A stretch of 64,000 nt of DNA from Microcoleus vaginatus HSN003 (GTDB taxonomy: Bacteria > Cyanobacteriota > Cyanobacteriia > Cyanobacteriales > Microcoleaceae). How positions within the stretch are numbered: the stretch's first letter is position 1; every line of letters starts with the position of its first letter. The position numbers and the translations under genes are program-made. This document shows, piece by piece, positions 7,660-16,654 of this stretch. Where the stretch lies: positions 682,001-746,000 of the forward strand of contig NZ_CP031705.1 in assembly GCF_022701255.1 (NCBI RefSeq). The letters run 5' to 3'. The notes under the pieces are model-generated. The model was not told the origin of the DNA. It saw nothing but the letters and a program-made list of their open reading frames with translations, and searched no databases.

Positions 7660-7890
7660 GGGGTTTCAACCACGTTGACATAGACAGATATCGACAGACA
7701 TAGACAGGGCGGTTGAAACCGCGTCTACATAGACAAAACCTGCCTTCGCAGGTTGAAACTCAAATTTCCCAGTCCGCCTTGGCGGACGAGAGGCAAGTGT
7801 AGGCGCGATTTCAATCGCTGGCTGGCTCCAATTTCCCAGTCTGCGGAGGCCCAGGAGAGGCAAGTGTAGGCGCGATTTCAATCGCTGGCT
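7660..7890. repeat. Intergenic repeat cluster upstream of pntA
   Basis: Contains (i) a unit with GCGGTTGAAACCGCGTCTAC and ACCTGCCTTCGCAGGT hairpins at 7702-7760, which recurs inverted at 28738-28815, and (ii) two direct copies (7762-7824 and 7829-7890) of a ~62-bp unit ending in GTAGGCGCGATTTCAATCGC. Short frames crossing this block are repeat translations, not genes. It occupies most of the pntA upstream region. Confidence 0.7.
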
Positions 7891-8030
7891 TACTTCTCAC
7901 GTTGATAGTAAAGCCGATCGCCACAAGGAGGGCCGCTTCTTTAACTTCTTTTATAGATTGAACTCCGCTAAACTGTGAAATTTGCGTCAGGGTATGATAC
8001 ACTTTACTGCTGAGTAATTCTGTAGTTTAA

Positions 8031-8162
8031 ATGTCTGTTGTCAGTATTACCCAAATTACCCAAAAAATAATTGACCTCAGCCAGCCAGCGATCGCTCCTG
8101 CCGATCGAATAGCCGAGACAGTCGGTATATTAAAGACATTCATAGCAAATTGCCCGCAGTAA
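8031..8162 (+). CDS. Possible 43-residue small protein
   Basis: ATG 8031 to TAA 8162, reading MSVVSITQITQKIIDLSQPA and ending TFIANCPQ. Composition is protein-like and it ends 41 bp before the DUF2808 gene on the same strand, but there is no clear ribosome-binding site and no family is recognised. It could equally be untranslated leader of the DUF2808 gene. Confidence 0.2.
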   Translation: MSVVSITQITQKIIDLSQPAIAPADRIAETVGILKTFIANCPQ

Positions 8163-8203
8163 ATATTTAAGGTTCCATCGTAATTTTGGTAAGAGGAGTG
8201 ATT

Positions 8204-8716
8204 ATGAGACGATTATTTTCAGCATTAGCGGTGACAAGTTGCTTGCTGACTGGGTTGCCCGCCATCAGTTTAGCCCAGTCCATGCCAGGATTGACGATTT
8301 TCGGCGGCCCCGATCGCGGCAACCAATTAAACTATCGCTTGGATTACGGTACAGCCGGGATGAGTGGCGATAGATATCGGCTGCGAATTCCTTCCAAAAA
8401 AGTAAGTTTGGCGATCGCCCAACTGAACATATCCTATCCAGACTACTACAAAGGCGAATTCGACCAAAAAGACATTAAAGTCCGCGTCAAAGACAAAACA
8501 ATCCAATTGCAAGAAGTAATCTGGGACAAAGAAAATCGTTTCATAGAAATTTATCCCACAGAACCAATTGCCGCCGGCAACAATGTTGAGGTTGTACTCT
8601 CCAACGTCAGAAACCCATCTCCCGGCGGAATGTACCATTTCAACGTCCGCATCCGCACCCCCGGTGACGTTCCCTTGCTGCGTTACCTCGGTACTTGGTT
8701 ATTAAGCATTAATTGA
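8204..8716 (+). CDS. DUF2808 domain protein, secreted
   Basis: 170 residues from ATG 8204, chosen because AGAGGAG sits 5 nt upstream and because translation then starts with a good Sec signal peptide (MRRLFSALAVTSCLLTGLPAISLAQS, cleavage near residue 25). The mature part follows the DUF2808 pattern: DYGTAGMSGDRYRLRIP, AIAQLNISYPDYYKGEFD, then VVLSNVRNPSPGGMYHFNVR. DUF2808 is almost confined to cyanobacteria; its members are small periplasmic proteins without assigned function. A strand-rich beta-sandwich is likely. It stands alone. Confidence 0.88.
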   Translation: MRRLFSALAVTSCLLTGLPAISLAQSMPGLTIFGGPDRGNQLNYRLDYGTAGMSGDRYRLRIPSKKVSLAIAQLNISYPDYYKGEFDQKDIKVRVKDKTIQLQEVIWDKENRFIEIYPTEPIAAGNNVEVVLSNVRNPSPGGMYHFNVRIRTPGDVPLLRYLGTWLLSIN

Positions 8717-9006
8717 GGGAAGAGTTCGGGGAAGGAATTTCTCGTTAATCAAGCGATCGCGACAGAAAAATTTAACTGTTGCGATCGTTTTGCTGCGGGC
8801 AAAAATCTAACAATACTCAAATCCGGGTTTTCGGGAGTTGTAAAATAGAACCTTCGGCTCATATCGCAATTCTCAATAATTCGTAATAATAGAGTCTAGG
8901 GGCAGTCCCCCGATGGTTGCCCTTCGCTAATTAGGGGTAAGCCCAGGGGTGCTACCCCTAAAAAATGTTTACAAATCAAATAGGATTGCTCTAGCCGTAA
9001 TCTCGC
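8717..9006. other. Intergenic, repeats only
   Basis: About 290 bp without a convincing reading frame. It holds HIP1-like sites, a G-run hairpin (GGGGCAGTCCCCC near 8900) and a second one (AGGGGTAAGCCC / GGGGTGCTACCCCT, 8931-8960) just before the MFS gene. The latter resembles palindromes seen elsewhere in the window. Confidence 0.4.
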
Positions 9007-10278
9007 ATGAATCTACTAGCAAAAATCAAAACCATACAAATTCCTCCCGCGCTGCGATCGAGAAATTATCGCCTGTTTTTTGCAGGACAAGGCCTCTCAC
9101 TGATTGGCAGTTGGATGACGCAAGTCGCTACTGTTTGGCTTGTGTACAATTTGAGCGATTCGCCTTGGATGCTCGGCGTGGTGGGATTTACAAGTCAAAT
9201 TCCCACATTAATTTTACTGCCTTTTGCAGGAGTTTTGATCGATCGCTGGAACCGCCACCGAGTCATAATTGCCACTCAAATATTAGCAATGGTTCAATCC
9301 TTAGCGCTAGCATTTTTAGCGCTAACGGGAGTCGTTAACATTTGGCAGATCATGGTACTGAGTTTCTTCCAAGGCGCAATTAACGCCTTTGACGCGCCCG
9401 CACGGCAAGCTTTTGTGCCCGAACTCGTGGAAAAGAAAGAAGATTTAGCAAATGCGATCGCCCTCAACGCTTCCATGTTCAACGGCGCCAGATTAATCGG
9501 CCCAGCAATTGCAGGTTTGCTAATAGCTACAGTCGGCCCAAGTTATTGCTTTCTCATTGACGGACTCAGCTACATCGCTGTAATTGCAGGCTTATTAGCG
9601 ATGAAGATCAAAGCCCGTAAAATTGCCGCCACTAATACCAAACCCTTACAAAGATTAAAAGAAGGATTCGTTTATGCCTTCGGGTTTCCCCCGATTCGAG
9701 CAATTTTACTGCTATTAGCATTAGTAAGTTTTGCGGGAATGTCCCACACAGTTTTAGTCCCGATTTTTGCAACCAAAGTTCTGCAAGGCGACGCACAAAC
9801 CCTCGGCTTTTTGATGGCTGCTTCGGGAGTCGGAGCCTTTGGGGGGGCGATTTATTTGATTTCGCGCAAAAGTGTAGTTGGCCTCGGCAAATGGATTGCG
9901 ATTTCACCGGCAATTATGGGACTCGGGCTGATAGGTTTTGGTTTGTCCCACGTCTTGTGGCTGTCTTTAATCATGATGTTGTTCGTGGGGTTTGGTTTCA
10001 TTTTGCAATTTGCAGGAGGAAACACATTTTTGCAAACAATTGTGGAAGATGACAAACGCGGAAGAGTGATGAGCATATACACGATGGCATTTTTTGGAGT
10101 GACACCGTTTGGGAATTTAGTTGCCGGCGGATTGGCAAATTATATCGGCGCTCCCAATACAGTCATCATTGGAGGTATAGTTTGTGTTTTAGGCTCGATA
10201 GTTTTTACCAAACAGTTGCCAGCTTTAAAAAACATAGTCCGACCACTTTATCAAAAAATGGGTTTAATTCCGCACTAG
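9007..10278 (+). CDS. MFS transporter (MFS_3/EntS-like exporter)
   Basis: 423 residues with about twelve membrane helices. The start is the classic MFS_3 pattern RSRNYRLFFAGQGLSLIGSWMTQVATVWLVY, followed by the cytoplasmic loop LIDRWNRHRVIIATQ (motif A variant GVLIDRWNRHR) and FQGAINAFDAPARQAFVPELV, diagnostic of the EntS/PF05977 branch. Members export siderophores, drugs or lipids by proton antiport; the substrate here cannot be told. It stands alone, followed at 10468 by the remnant of an unrelated DHA2 exporter, so the area may once have held an efflux locus. No regulator gene is adjacent. Confidence 0.9.
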   Translation: MNLLAKIKTIQIPPALRSRNYRLFFAGQGLSLIGSWMTQVATVWLVYNLSDSPWMLGVVGFTSQIPTLILLPFAGVLIDRWNRHRVIIATQILAMVQSLALAFLALTGVVNIWQIMVLSFFQGAINAFDAPARQAFVPELVEKKEDLANAIALNASMFNGARLIGPAIAGLLIATVGPSYCFLIDGLSYIAVIAGLLAMKIKARKIAATNTKPLQRLKEGFVYAFGFPPIRAILLLLALVSFAGMSHTVLVPIFATKVLQGDAQTLGFLMAASGVGAFGGAIYLISRKSVVGLGKWIAISPAIMGLGLIGFGLSHVLWLSLIMMLFVGFGFILQFAGGNTFLQTIVEDDKRGRVMSIYTMAFFGVTPFGNLVAGGLANYIGAPNTVIIGGIVCVLGSIVFTKQLPALKNIVRPLYQKMGLIPH

Positions 10279-10467
10279 GGATTTAGTGTAAAAGCACAAA
10301 AGCCAACATTAAACAAGATTCCCAAAGCTAATATCTGACTGTATCTCTAGCAATCCTCAGCAATTTGTAAACTTCTCTCTTTCCCTCTTATCTTCTCTTT
10401 CTCTGTGCCCTCTGTGCCCTCTGCGGTTAAAACATCCAAATTAATTACGCAAGCAGAGGTTAAACTA

Positions 10468-10683
10468 ATGGCAAATACAAGTGGAATTCTACAGCAGAGC
10501 GATCGCCTTCTCTGAAAAACGTGGCTCGGCGTCATGGGAACAATTCTCGGCGCTTTCATGGCAGTTTGGGACATACAAATCACCAACGCTTCTCTCAGAG
10601 AGATTCAAGCAGCTTTAGGCGCAACTTTAGAAGAAGGTTTGGGGATTTACACCGCGTATCTAGTCGCAGAAAATATTTTTTAA
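10468..10683 (+). pseudogene. N-terminal remnant of a DHA2-family (EmrB-like) MFS exporter
   Basis: ATG 10468 opens a frame with TGA at codon 16, then reads TWLGVMGTILGAFMAVWDIQ, ITNASLREIQAALGATLEEG and TAYLVAENIF before TAA at 10683. This is the first membrane helix and following segment of EmrB/QacA-type proteins (typically GAFMAILDIQITN... and TSYLVAE). Only about 55 of roughly 500 residues remain and there is an in-frame stop, so it is dead. Confidence 0.75.
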
Positions 10684-10688
10684 CTTGT

Positions 10689-11456
10689 TCACCATTCTTG
10701 TTCGGCTTCTGCTTCTGCTTGGATTAAATTTTGCCGCAGTTGCACCCAATTTATTTGATGAGAGGGCAAATCTTCGATGAGCTTTCCGCGCTGTAAATGC
10801 AGAATTCGCGTGCTAAATTGCTCGGCTAATTCTAATTGATGGTTTACCATTACAATGGTGGTTTGGCCGTTTGTTAGCTGTGTCAATACTTGCAAAAGGT
10901 GGGCGGCTTTTCCTGCGTCTAGGGCGGATGTTGGCTCGTCTAAAAGCAAGATTTTTGGTTGCAGGATGATGCCGCGGGCGATCGCCACTAGCTGTTTTTG
11001 GCCTGTGGAAAGCTGGAATTCGCTGCGATCGAGCCATTCTTGGGGTATATGCAGTTGTTCGATCGCCCCGCTAACTCTCTCAGCAATGTTTGATGCAGTT
11101 ACGCCGCGCAGCTTCAAAGGATAAGCCAATGCTTCTCGCACCGACATTCCCAAAAGCTTCGATTCTTGCAGGATGAGGGTGATTTGTCTGCGGAGTTCGA
11201 TCGCAGGTATTTGGCGATATTCTGTATTTTCCAGATAAATCGAGCCGCTGGTGGGAGTGCTGAGGCGATTTAGCAACCGCAACAGCGTTGTTTTGCCGGC
11301 ACCTGAAGGGCCAACAATTGCCACGCGAGATCCCTTGTGTACCTGAAATGATATATTTTCCAACAAATGACTTGAGGCGATCGGTGTTTTTAAACTAACA
11401 TTATCAATTCGCAGTTGAGGATTTGTTTCTGTATTATTTTCAGAATAATTAGGCAT
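10689..11456 (-). CDS. ABC transporter ATP-binding protein (FetA/YbbL-like), no adjacent permease
   Basis: 255 residues: one complete ABC ATPase. Walker A is GPSGAGKT, the Q-loop lies in TLILQESKLLGMSVREAL, the signature is LSTGQKQLVAIARG (ST instead of the usual SG), Walker B plus D-loop is ILLLDEPTSALD, and the switch His is in VMVNHQLELA. The short length and Q-loop context resemble the YbbL/FetA group (iron or metal export with permease FetB) and the phosphate-type ATPases. No membrane subunit lies nearby, so the partner is elsewhere. The C terminus is a Glu/Ala-rich helix (IQAEAEAEQEW). Confidence 0.85.
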   Translation of the reverse strand: MPNYSENNTETNPQLRIDNVSLKTPIASSHLLENISFQVHKGSRVAIVGPSGAGKTTLLRLLNRLSTPTSGSIYLENTEYRQIPAIELRRQITLILQESKLLGMSVREALAYPLKLRGVTASNIAERVSGAIEQLHIPQEWLDRSEFQLSTGQKQLVAIARGIILQPKILLLDEPTSALDAGKAAHLLQVLTQLTNGQTTIVMVNHQLELAEQFSTRILHLQRGKLIEDLPSHQINWVQLRQNLIQAEAEAEQEW

Positions 11457-11481
11457 TTAATTAATTAAAAATATGGCTTTC

Positions 11482-11614
11482 GTGGAACGGGCATCTTGCC
11501 CGTTCTTAAGGCAGGCAAGATGCCCGCCCCCCAATCCAACTCACTCTTTGTGGAACGGGCATCTTGCCCGTTCTTAAGGCAGGCAAGATGCCCGCCCCAC
11601 AATCCAACTCAAAC
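11482..11614. repeat. Two tandem ~68-bp copies of a palindromic repeat downstream of glyQ
   Basis: Units start at 11482 and 11550. Each contains GGGCATCTTGCCCGTTCTTA and GGCAAGATGCCCGCCCC, giving a strong hairpin, plus the spacer CAATCCAACTCA. A diverged copy with arms AGGCAAGATGCC and GGCATCTTGCCT sits at 42770-42838. The tandem pair abuts the glyQ stop codon and probably forms its 3' hairpins. Confidence 0.8.
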
Positions 11615-12493
11615 TCAAACTTTTACAGCTTTTTCTAAAGGGAAACCCAGCTTTTCGCGCTGTTCCAAATAAAGCTGAGCCACTCGCCGCGCCAAATTGC
11701 GAATTTTGGTGATATACCGAGTTCTTTCAGTTACCGAAATCACACCTCTAGCATCGAGTAAATTGAAAGTGTGAGAACATTTTAACACATAATCAAGACT
11801 AGGCAAAACCAATCCTTTTTTTGTCAATTGTTCTGCTTCTTGCTCGTACAATCCAAATAAAGTAAACAGCAATTCCGGATTGGAAGCTTCAAAGTTATAA
11901 GTACACTGTTCTATTTCTCCTTGCAGGTGAACGTCGCCGTAAGTGATGCCATCTTTCCACTGAATTTTCGTCATCGCATCGACTTCTTGGAGATACATTG
12001 CTAGGCGTTCTAGTCCGTAGGTAATTTCAATGGAGACGGGGCGACAGTCAATGCTACCGCACTGTTGAAAGTAGGTAAATTGGGTGATTTCCATGCCGTC
12101 GAGCCAGACTTCCCAGCCGACGCCCCAAGCTCCGAGGGTAGGCGATTCCCAGTTGTCTTCTACGAAGCGAATATCGTGGTCTTCTGGGCGAATTCCTAAT
12201 GCTCTGAGGGAGTCTAAATAGATGTCTTGGATGTTGGGAGGAGAGGGTTTAATTAAAACTTGATATTGATAGTAATGTTGGAAGCGGTTGGGATTTTCGC
12301 CGTAGCGTCCGTCGGTGGGGCGGCGACAGGGTTCGATGTAGGCGACTGACCAAGGTTCGGGGCCAATTGCTCTGAGAAAGGTGTGGGGATTCATGGTTCC
12401 TGCACCTTTTTCTGTGTCGTAAGATTGGGCGATCAGGCAGCCTCGATCGCTCCAGAATTTGTTTAAGGTGGCAATGACTGATTGAAAGTTCAC
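11615..12493 (-). CDS. glyQ: Glycine--tRNA ligase alpha subunit
   Basis: 292 residues from GTG 12493. The frame can be extended to TTG at 12523, but the family starts at [20 protein letters not shown], so GTG is preferred. Class II core motifs are clear: [39 protein letters not shown]-type ([14 protein letters not shown] here), QVLIKPSP, and [14 protein letters not shown]. With the beta subunit (glyS, not in this window) it forms the alpha2beta2 enzyme that charges tRNA-Gly; the alpha chain holds the aminoacylation site. The separation of glyQ from glyS is usual in cyanobacteria. Confidence 0.97.
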   Translation of the reverse strand: MNFQSVIATLNKFWSDRGCLIAQSYDTEKGAGTMNPHTFLRAIGPEPWSVAYIEPCRRPTDGRYGENPNRFQHYYQYQVLIKPSPPNIQDIYLDSLRALGIRPEDHDIRFVEDNWESPTLGAWGVGWEVWLDGMEITQFTYFQQCGSIDCRPVSIEITYGLERLAMYLQEVDAMTKIQWKDGITYGDVHLQGEIEQCTYNFEASNPELLFTLFGLYEQEAEQLTKKGLVLPSLDYVLKCSHTFNLLDARGVISVTERTRYITKIRNLARRVAQLYLEQREKLGFPLEKAVKV

Positions 12494-12742
12494 TGGTTTC
12501 AATATGGCTAGTATGTGTCTCAACTTATTTAAGCATACTCAAGGCACGATTTATTGAAATAAACCCTGCCGAAATTAGATAAGAGATGCTGAACGTATCG
12601 CTGGATATTTAAGTTCTTTTTTCAGGTATATTGTATCGCTCGAGTTATGGCGATCGATAATAGCAATGTTTTCTAGATCGATACTCGCATTGCGATCGGG
12701 CGCGTTGAGTCACTAACTGACGCAAAGTGGCTGATACATAAC

Positions 12743-13037
12743 TCATGCTGCTGTCTGTAAGTGTTTGCAAGCATGAGCTTTGGTTAAGCGCACCCAAGGT
12801 TCTAGCAGCAAGTATCGATCGAATTCGACTGCTTCCGATTGGGAGAGAGTGCTGGATTTATGGCGATCGAATAGTTCGACGATTTGGCGATCGTCTCTGG
12901 GGGGGTGAGTTGCTGGAGTGCGCGATCGATGGCTTCTGGGAGGCGATCGCCCAGTTGTTGCAGTTGTTCGCCGAGGCGATCGGGAATTCCAGGATAATTT
13001 GCATTAACGTTTATACTCGCACTCGTTATAATTCTCT
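12743..13037 (-). pseudogene. Frameshifted small conserved cyanobacterial gene
   Basis: Minus strand reads SINVNANYPGIPDRLGEQLQ, then QLGDRLPEAIDRALQQLTPP, shifts frame at about 12880, and continues IVELFDRHKSSTLSQSEAVE, FDRYLLLEPWVRLTKAHA, to a stop at 12743. The pattern (short beta start, then a helix ending with LERYLxLEHLVRLAKAHAY) matches a ~100-130-residue cyanobacterial hypothetical family. There is no ATG at the expected start (ATA instead), and a shift splits the frame, so the gene is inactive. Family recognition is by pattern only. Confidence 0.55.
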
Positions 13038-13086
13038 GCCAGCAAATTACCTACTCAGCTTTTTCATGTTTGCGTTTTTATTCAAT

Positions 13087-15600
13087 TTAAGGGATTGCCT
13101 TTGTCGCATCAGCTATAGCTTCAAGTTCCGAGTAGGGAATCAAAAGAGTTTCCATAATAAATAGTTCGAGAGGCTTACTAATTTTTTCCGAGTTACCTTT
13201 AAGACAATCAATTAAAATTCGATTTGCATAAATGTAAGCCAAAAGTACAGACCAGTCTCGCTCTGTTAGCTGCCAGTGATAGTCAATCTTACGATATTTT
13301 ATGGAAAATATCCTTAGTTTATCTGCCCAAGCTTCACTATCGTCCCTACACCATTGCCGATATTCTTCCCAGTTATCGTAAATACCTATAGGACTTTGCT
13401 CGTAGAGCTGAGATAGCTCCAAGCTTAAGTTTTTCCAGTCATTTTCCTCGCAAAACTCTCTCGCTCTGTATAGATCCTCTGCGATCTCATAGAAACAAGC
13501 ATCATCAAGACTATGAAAGAACTCAAAGTCCTCCTCATTTTGGTGCAACATCCAGTCATTCTTTTCTGCTGCATACCTAACCTCATCTAAACGAAAAGCA
13601 CGCCCTAAGAGCGAAGCATGAGCACGAGCATGGCAGAGGTCTCGGTCTAAGGCGGGTTCTCCTTGTAGAGAACCAGAGGGATTACCCAGCCAAAATCCAT
13701 TTTCAGAGTTGTGATAAACATGGAGCTCAATCCTGTCATCCAATTTTGATAAGAGAGCGCTAAAATCTCCCAAGAACCAGTTTGAAAGCCCAGGGGCTTC
13801 TAATTCATCAATGGTGTTGATAAGTGTTAGTAGGCTGAGATAAAAGCTACGAAGAGTTGTTCTAGAATAGCAGCTAGAAGTATTTGATGATTTTTGAGAT
13901 ATCCACTTCAGAAGAACCTGTAATCTGTCATACCTAGAGACCGATTCATCAATACTGCACTTTAGTAAGAGAGCAAAATCATCGATATTAAATATTTTTT
14001 CAGAGAACAGTAGGATAACTTGTTCCCATTTTTTTTCATAAAGATACCAGATCAATGCTTCTCCTCGCTTGTCTTTGCAGCTAAAGTTTAGAGCGACTAA
14101 ATATTCTTGAAAAGTTAGATGCGAAAAAGACCATATTTTTTGCGAGCGCTCAATCAACAATCCATGCTGCGCTTCCATCGCCCTCAACACCGCCCGACTA
14201 TCCCGCTGCCCAATCCCCAAAAACTCCGCAATATACTCCTCAATTTCTGCCTGCTCAAATAGCACATATTGCTCTTTTTCAAACTTCTTCACTGCCAGAA
14301 AGCTCAATAATTCTAGCTTTCGCTCTACTGACAAATCGCGATAAATTTCATCTCGCTCGATTCCCCTACGTTCGTCCCACTGCTCTAGCAATAACTCCAA
14401 CCCTTCTTCATAAAGCTTGGAACGCTTCGAGTAAAACTTTCCCTTGTGGTGAAACACCGCACAAGTCAAACTCAGCAAAATCGGCGTAATTGCTAACTCC
14501 CGAATCGGCTTATTCTCCTCCAAAAAGAGCAGCCCGAGAAACTCCTTGGCTTTTGCCAGTCCCCCCGACTCCTCGCCCATCACCGCCTTATACCAATGTT
14601 GGGCAAAAGCCCGCACCTGCGGCTCGTTAAAATCCGCCACCTCCACATAATCAAACCGCTCAAACCGCGATTCCTGACTCTGCGTTCGACACGTCACAAT
14701 TACCTGCACCTGCGGATAAGTGCGAGCAAACCGCTTGATTTCCTTGGCGATGTTCTTCCCATCTTCTCCCGTCACTTCATCCAACCCATCCAGCAGCACC
14801 AGCGCCCGACCTCGATCTAACGCCAATTGAGTTTCGGCATCCGATAACCGCCAGCACCGCTCTAGATAACGCTCTAGCGAGTAGGCAACCTCACGCCCAT
14901 CCTCGACAAAATCTCGCAGTTTAATCAAAACCGGAATCCGGTGCGCTTGTAAATTACCTGCGTTGCACTCCATCACCACTCGCTGCAAATATGTGGTCTT
15001 TCCCGAACCCGGTTTGCCCACTACCATCAGGTTCGCATTCTTTGCCAGCACCTCTAAACCTGATACCCCTTTTAGCTCTTTGCCCAAACCAATGCGATCC
15101 AAACTGCGGTAGCTGGGATTTTGGCTGAAGTCCTGCCACAAGTCATCCAATTCCGATTTACGACTACTACTGAGTTCCTCCAGAATATTGACATCCACAA
15201 ACAAGTCACCCAACGGCACGCAACGATCGATTTCCCAAAGCGGCATGGTGCCGTGCAACCGTTGGATGTCATCGTGGAGGCGCGATCGTACCTGCTGAAC
15301 CAACGCATCAATGTCATCTTTCTCGCTCTCAGCAGGCGGATCTGAGAGTGAACTCGGTGGTTTACCTTTCTGCTGAACGAGTTCATCATCGGGTTCCCAT
15401 TTCAGTTTGAGCTTTTTGCAGATGCAAAGAAACTGCTGGCGCTGAACAGGTTCACCTTTGAAAAATTTGTTGATGGTAGTACGCGACATCTTTAATTGAG
15501 CAGCCAAATCGGATTTGCTACCAAATTTTGTTAATGCGTTGTCCGCGTTTTTCACTTGAGTTGGCGATAACCTCAGAGATCGCCCGGTACGTTCTGTCAT
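13087..15600 (-). CDS. NACHT-domain STAND NTPase with N-terminal HTH
   Basis: 837 residues. The N terminus (to about residue 75) is an XRE/Cro-like HTH: KSDLAAQLKMSRTTINKFFKG. The NACHT module follows: Walker A VGKPGSGKTTYLQ (G195-T202), LVLLDGLDEV Walker B (about 266-276), VIVTCRTQSQ sensor, ITPILLSLTCAVFH, and the winged-helix region with WSFSHLTFQEYLVA. The C-terminal 300 residues are helical with no recognised repeats. This order is typical of cyanobacterial NACHT proteins; bacterial NACHT proteins include anti-phage sensors. The HTH may regulate or sense nucleic acid. A small membrane protein gene diverges from its 5' side at 15741. Signalling role is inferred. Confidence 0.88.
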   Translation of the reverse strand: MTERTGRSLRLSPTQVKNADNALTKFGSKSDLAAQLKMSRTTINKFFKGEPVQRQQFLCICKKLKLKWEPDDELVQQKGKPPSSLSDPPAESEKDDIDALVQQVRSRLHDDIQRLHGTMPLWEIDRCVPLGDLFVDVNILEELSSSRKSELDDLWQDFSQNPSYRSLDRIGLGKELKGVSGLEVLAKNANLMVVGKPGSGKTTYLQRVVMECNAGNLQAHRIPVLIKLRDFVEDGREVAYSLERYLERCWRLSDAETQLALDRGRALVLLDGLDEVTGEDGKNIAKEIKRFARTYPQVQVIVTCRTQSQESRFERFDYVEVADFNEPQVRAFAQHWYKAVMGEESGGLAKAKEFLGLLFLEENKPIRELAITPILLSLTCAVFHHKGKFYSKRSKLYEEGLELLLEQWDERRGIERDEIYRDLSVERKLELLSFLAVKKFEKEQYVLFEQAEIEEYIAEFLGIGQRDSRAVLRAMEAQHGLLIERSQKIWSFSHLTFQEYLVALNFSCKDKRGEALIWYLYEKKWEQVILLFSEKIFNIDDFALLLKCSIDESVSRYDRLQVLLKWISQKSSNTSSCYSRTTLRSFYLSLLTLINTIDELEAPGLSNWFLGDFSALLSKLDDRIELHVYHNSENGFWLGNPSGSLQGEPALDRDLCHARAHASLLGRAFRLDEVRYAAEKNDWMLHQNEEDFEFFHSLDDACFYEIAEDLYRAREFCEENDWKNLSLELSQLYEQSPIGIYDNWEEYRQWCRDDSEAWADKLRIFSIKYRKIDYHWQLTERDWSVLLAYIYANRILIDCLKGNSEKISKPLELFIMETLLIPYSELEAIADATKAIP

Positions 15601-15740
15601 GTAGTGGTTTCAGGTTTCTCCAATTATAGCGACGCGATCGTAACTTGAACAAACTTGTACATAACCTGAGCGGTAGGCGATCGTATCTAAAACCAGCCTC
15701 CTATCTTGCATTTGGCAGATTGTTGAGAGTTTCAACGAAG

Positions 15741-15920
15741 ATGACCAACATGAAGAGTTCAAATAAGAAAAAATGGCTCAAAGTAATCGAGTTTAGCGTA
15801 GTGGGTATTGCCACCTGGCTCAATCCCCAAGCAGGATTTCTGCTCTTTCTGCTCCGGCTGTGCTTTCAAATCTTGGCTGCGTTGCAGAAAGATGAGGAGA
15901 GTGAAATAGATAAAAGCTAA
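15741..15920 (+). CDS. Small membrane protein divergent from the NACHT gene
   Basis: 59 residues if started at ATG 15741 (MTNMKSSNKKKWLKVIEFS); the frame is open back to 15645 but that part is basic and unstructured. It has a lysine-rich start and one or two hydrophobic helices (VIEFSVVGIATWL; FLLFLLRLCFQILAAL) and an acidic tail. No family is recognised. Its stop (TAA) is followed directly by ATG of a second short frame. Position next to a NACHT gene makes an effector or regulator role possible, but that is speculation. Confidence 0.4.
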   Translation: MTNMKSSNKKKWLKVIEFSVVGIATWLNPQAGFLLFLLRLCFQILAALQKDEESEIDKS

Positions 15921-16079
15921 ATGCTAAACGAGTAGATTGAGAAAAAATTGTCGTTGCCGAGGGCCGAAATCGACAAGCGCAAAAAGGCATCAGAACAAGC
16001 AGCAGTCAGCGGAGAAAGTAGCGAATCTCAAATTGGCGATCGCCTCAACAAACAAGCTCTCAAAAATGCCATTTTATAG
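15921..16079 (+). pseudogene. Possible small gene with in-frame stop, following the small membrane ORF
   Basis: ATG 15921 directly follows the upstream TAA, reads MLNE, hits TAG at 15933, then continues in frame as IEKKLSLPRAEIDKRKKASE and QIGDRLNKQALKNAIL to TAG at 16077. The charged, helix-prone composition after the stop suggests a former short coding region. No family is recognised. Confidence 0.3.
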
Positions 16080-16188
16080 TACGCTATCTGCCATATTTCT
16101 ACGGGCAAATAAACAGAGGCAGATATTGCTGTCTTGCGTCAGGTGTGGAGTGGAAGCGATCGCCAAATTGGCATTAAAAAACAGAATA

Positions 16189-16227
16189 GTCAGAACCCCG
16201 ACTTCTTGAATAAGTCGGGGTTCTGAC
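16189..16227. terminator. Strong hairpin GTCAGAACCCCGACTT/AAGTCGGGGTTCTGAC
   Basis: Perfect 16-bp arms with a 7-nt loop, in the gap before the converging NfeD-like gene. There is no good U-tract, so it is either a factor-assisted terminator or a dispersed palindrome. It ends 29 bp beyond the NfeD-like stop codon and could serve both strands. Confidence 0.5.
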
Positions 16228-16255
16228 AGTGAAAAAGTTGAGATTACTTTCTAGT

Positions 16256-16543
16256 TTAGTCTGCAGGAGCGAGGGAAACTAACAGAGTGATGTTGTCAAC
16301 GCCGATGACATAAACCGTGTCTCCCGGTGTGAGGGTGATTTGGCCATCGCACCGTGCGGGCCACCAGCTACCTTGGAAGCGGACGCGACCTGTTTGATTC
16401 GGGTAAATCGATTCATCAACGACTGCTTCTTCGTTGAAGTAGTTAAAATTGGTGTTGATGTAGTTATCCATTAAGAGATTGTTTTCTGTGCTGTAGGTGT
16501 GAGTAGAAAAAATTGAACCGAAAGCTTTTATTACGTTGAACAT
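16256..16543 (-). CDS. NfeD-like OB-fold protein, copy 1
   Basis: 95 residues. After an N-terminal leader ([18 protein letters not shown]) and linker, residues 45-95 form the OB-fold of NfeD C-terminal domains: [15 protein letters not shown], then [19 protein letters not shown]. Soluble NfeD domains bind stomatin/flotillin-like partners; stand-alone versions of about this size are common in cyanobacteria with unknown role. AAAGGAGT precedes the ATG. The neighbour at 16655-16942 is nearly identical from residue 35 on, so the pair is a recent tandem duplication. Confidence 0.85.
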   Translation of the reverse strand: MFNVIKAFGSIFSTHTYSTENNLLMDNYINTNFNYFNEEAVVDESIYPNQTGRVRFQGSWWPARCDGQITLTPGDTVYVIGVDNITLLVSLAPAD

Positions 16544-16654
16544 TTTTTGACTCCTTTTGTGTTAATATATATTGAATTTTACTCGCCTATTTATGCTCTT
16601 TGAAAAGTAGCATTTCCTGGTTGAAATTGATTACCAGGTCGTTCATGCTCTGAT

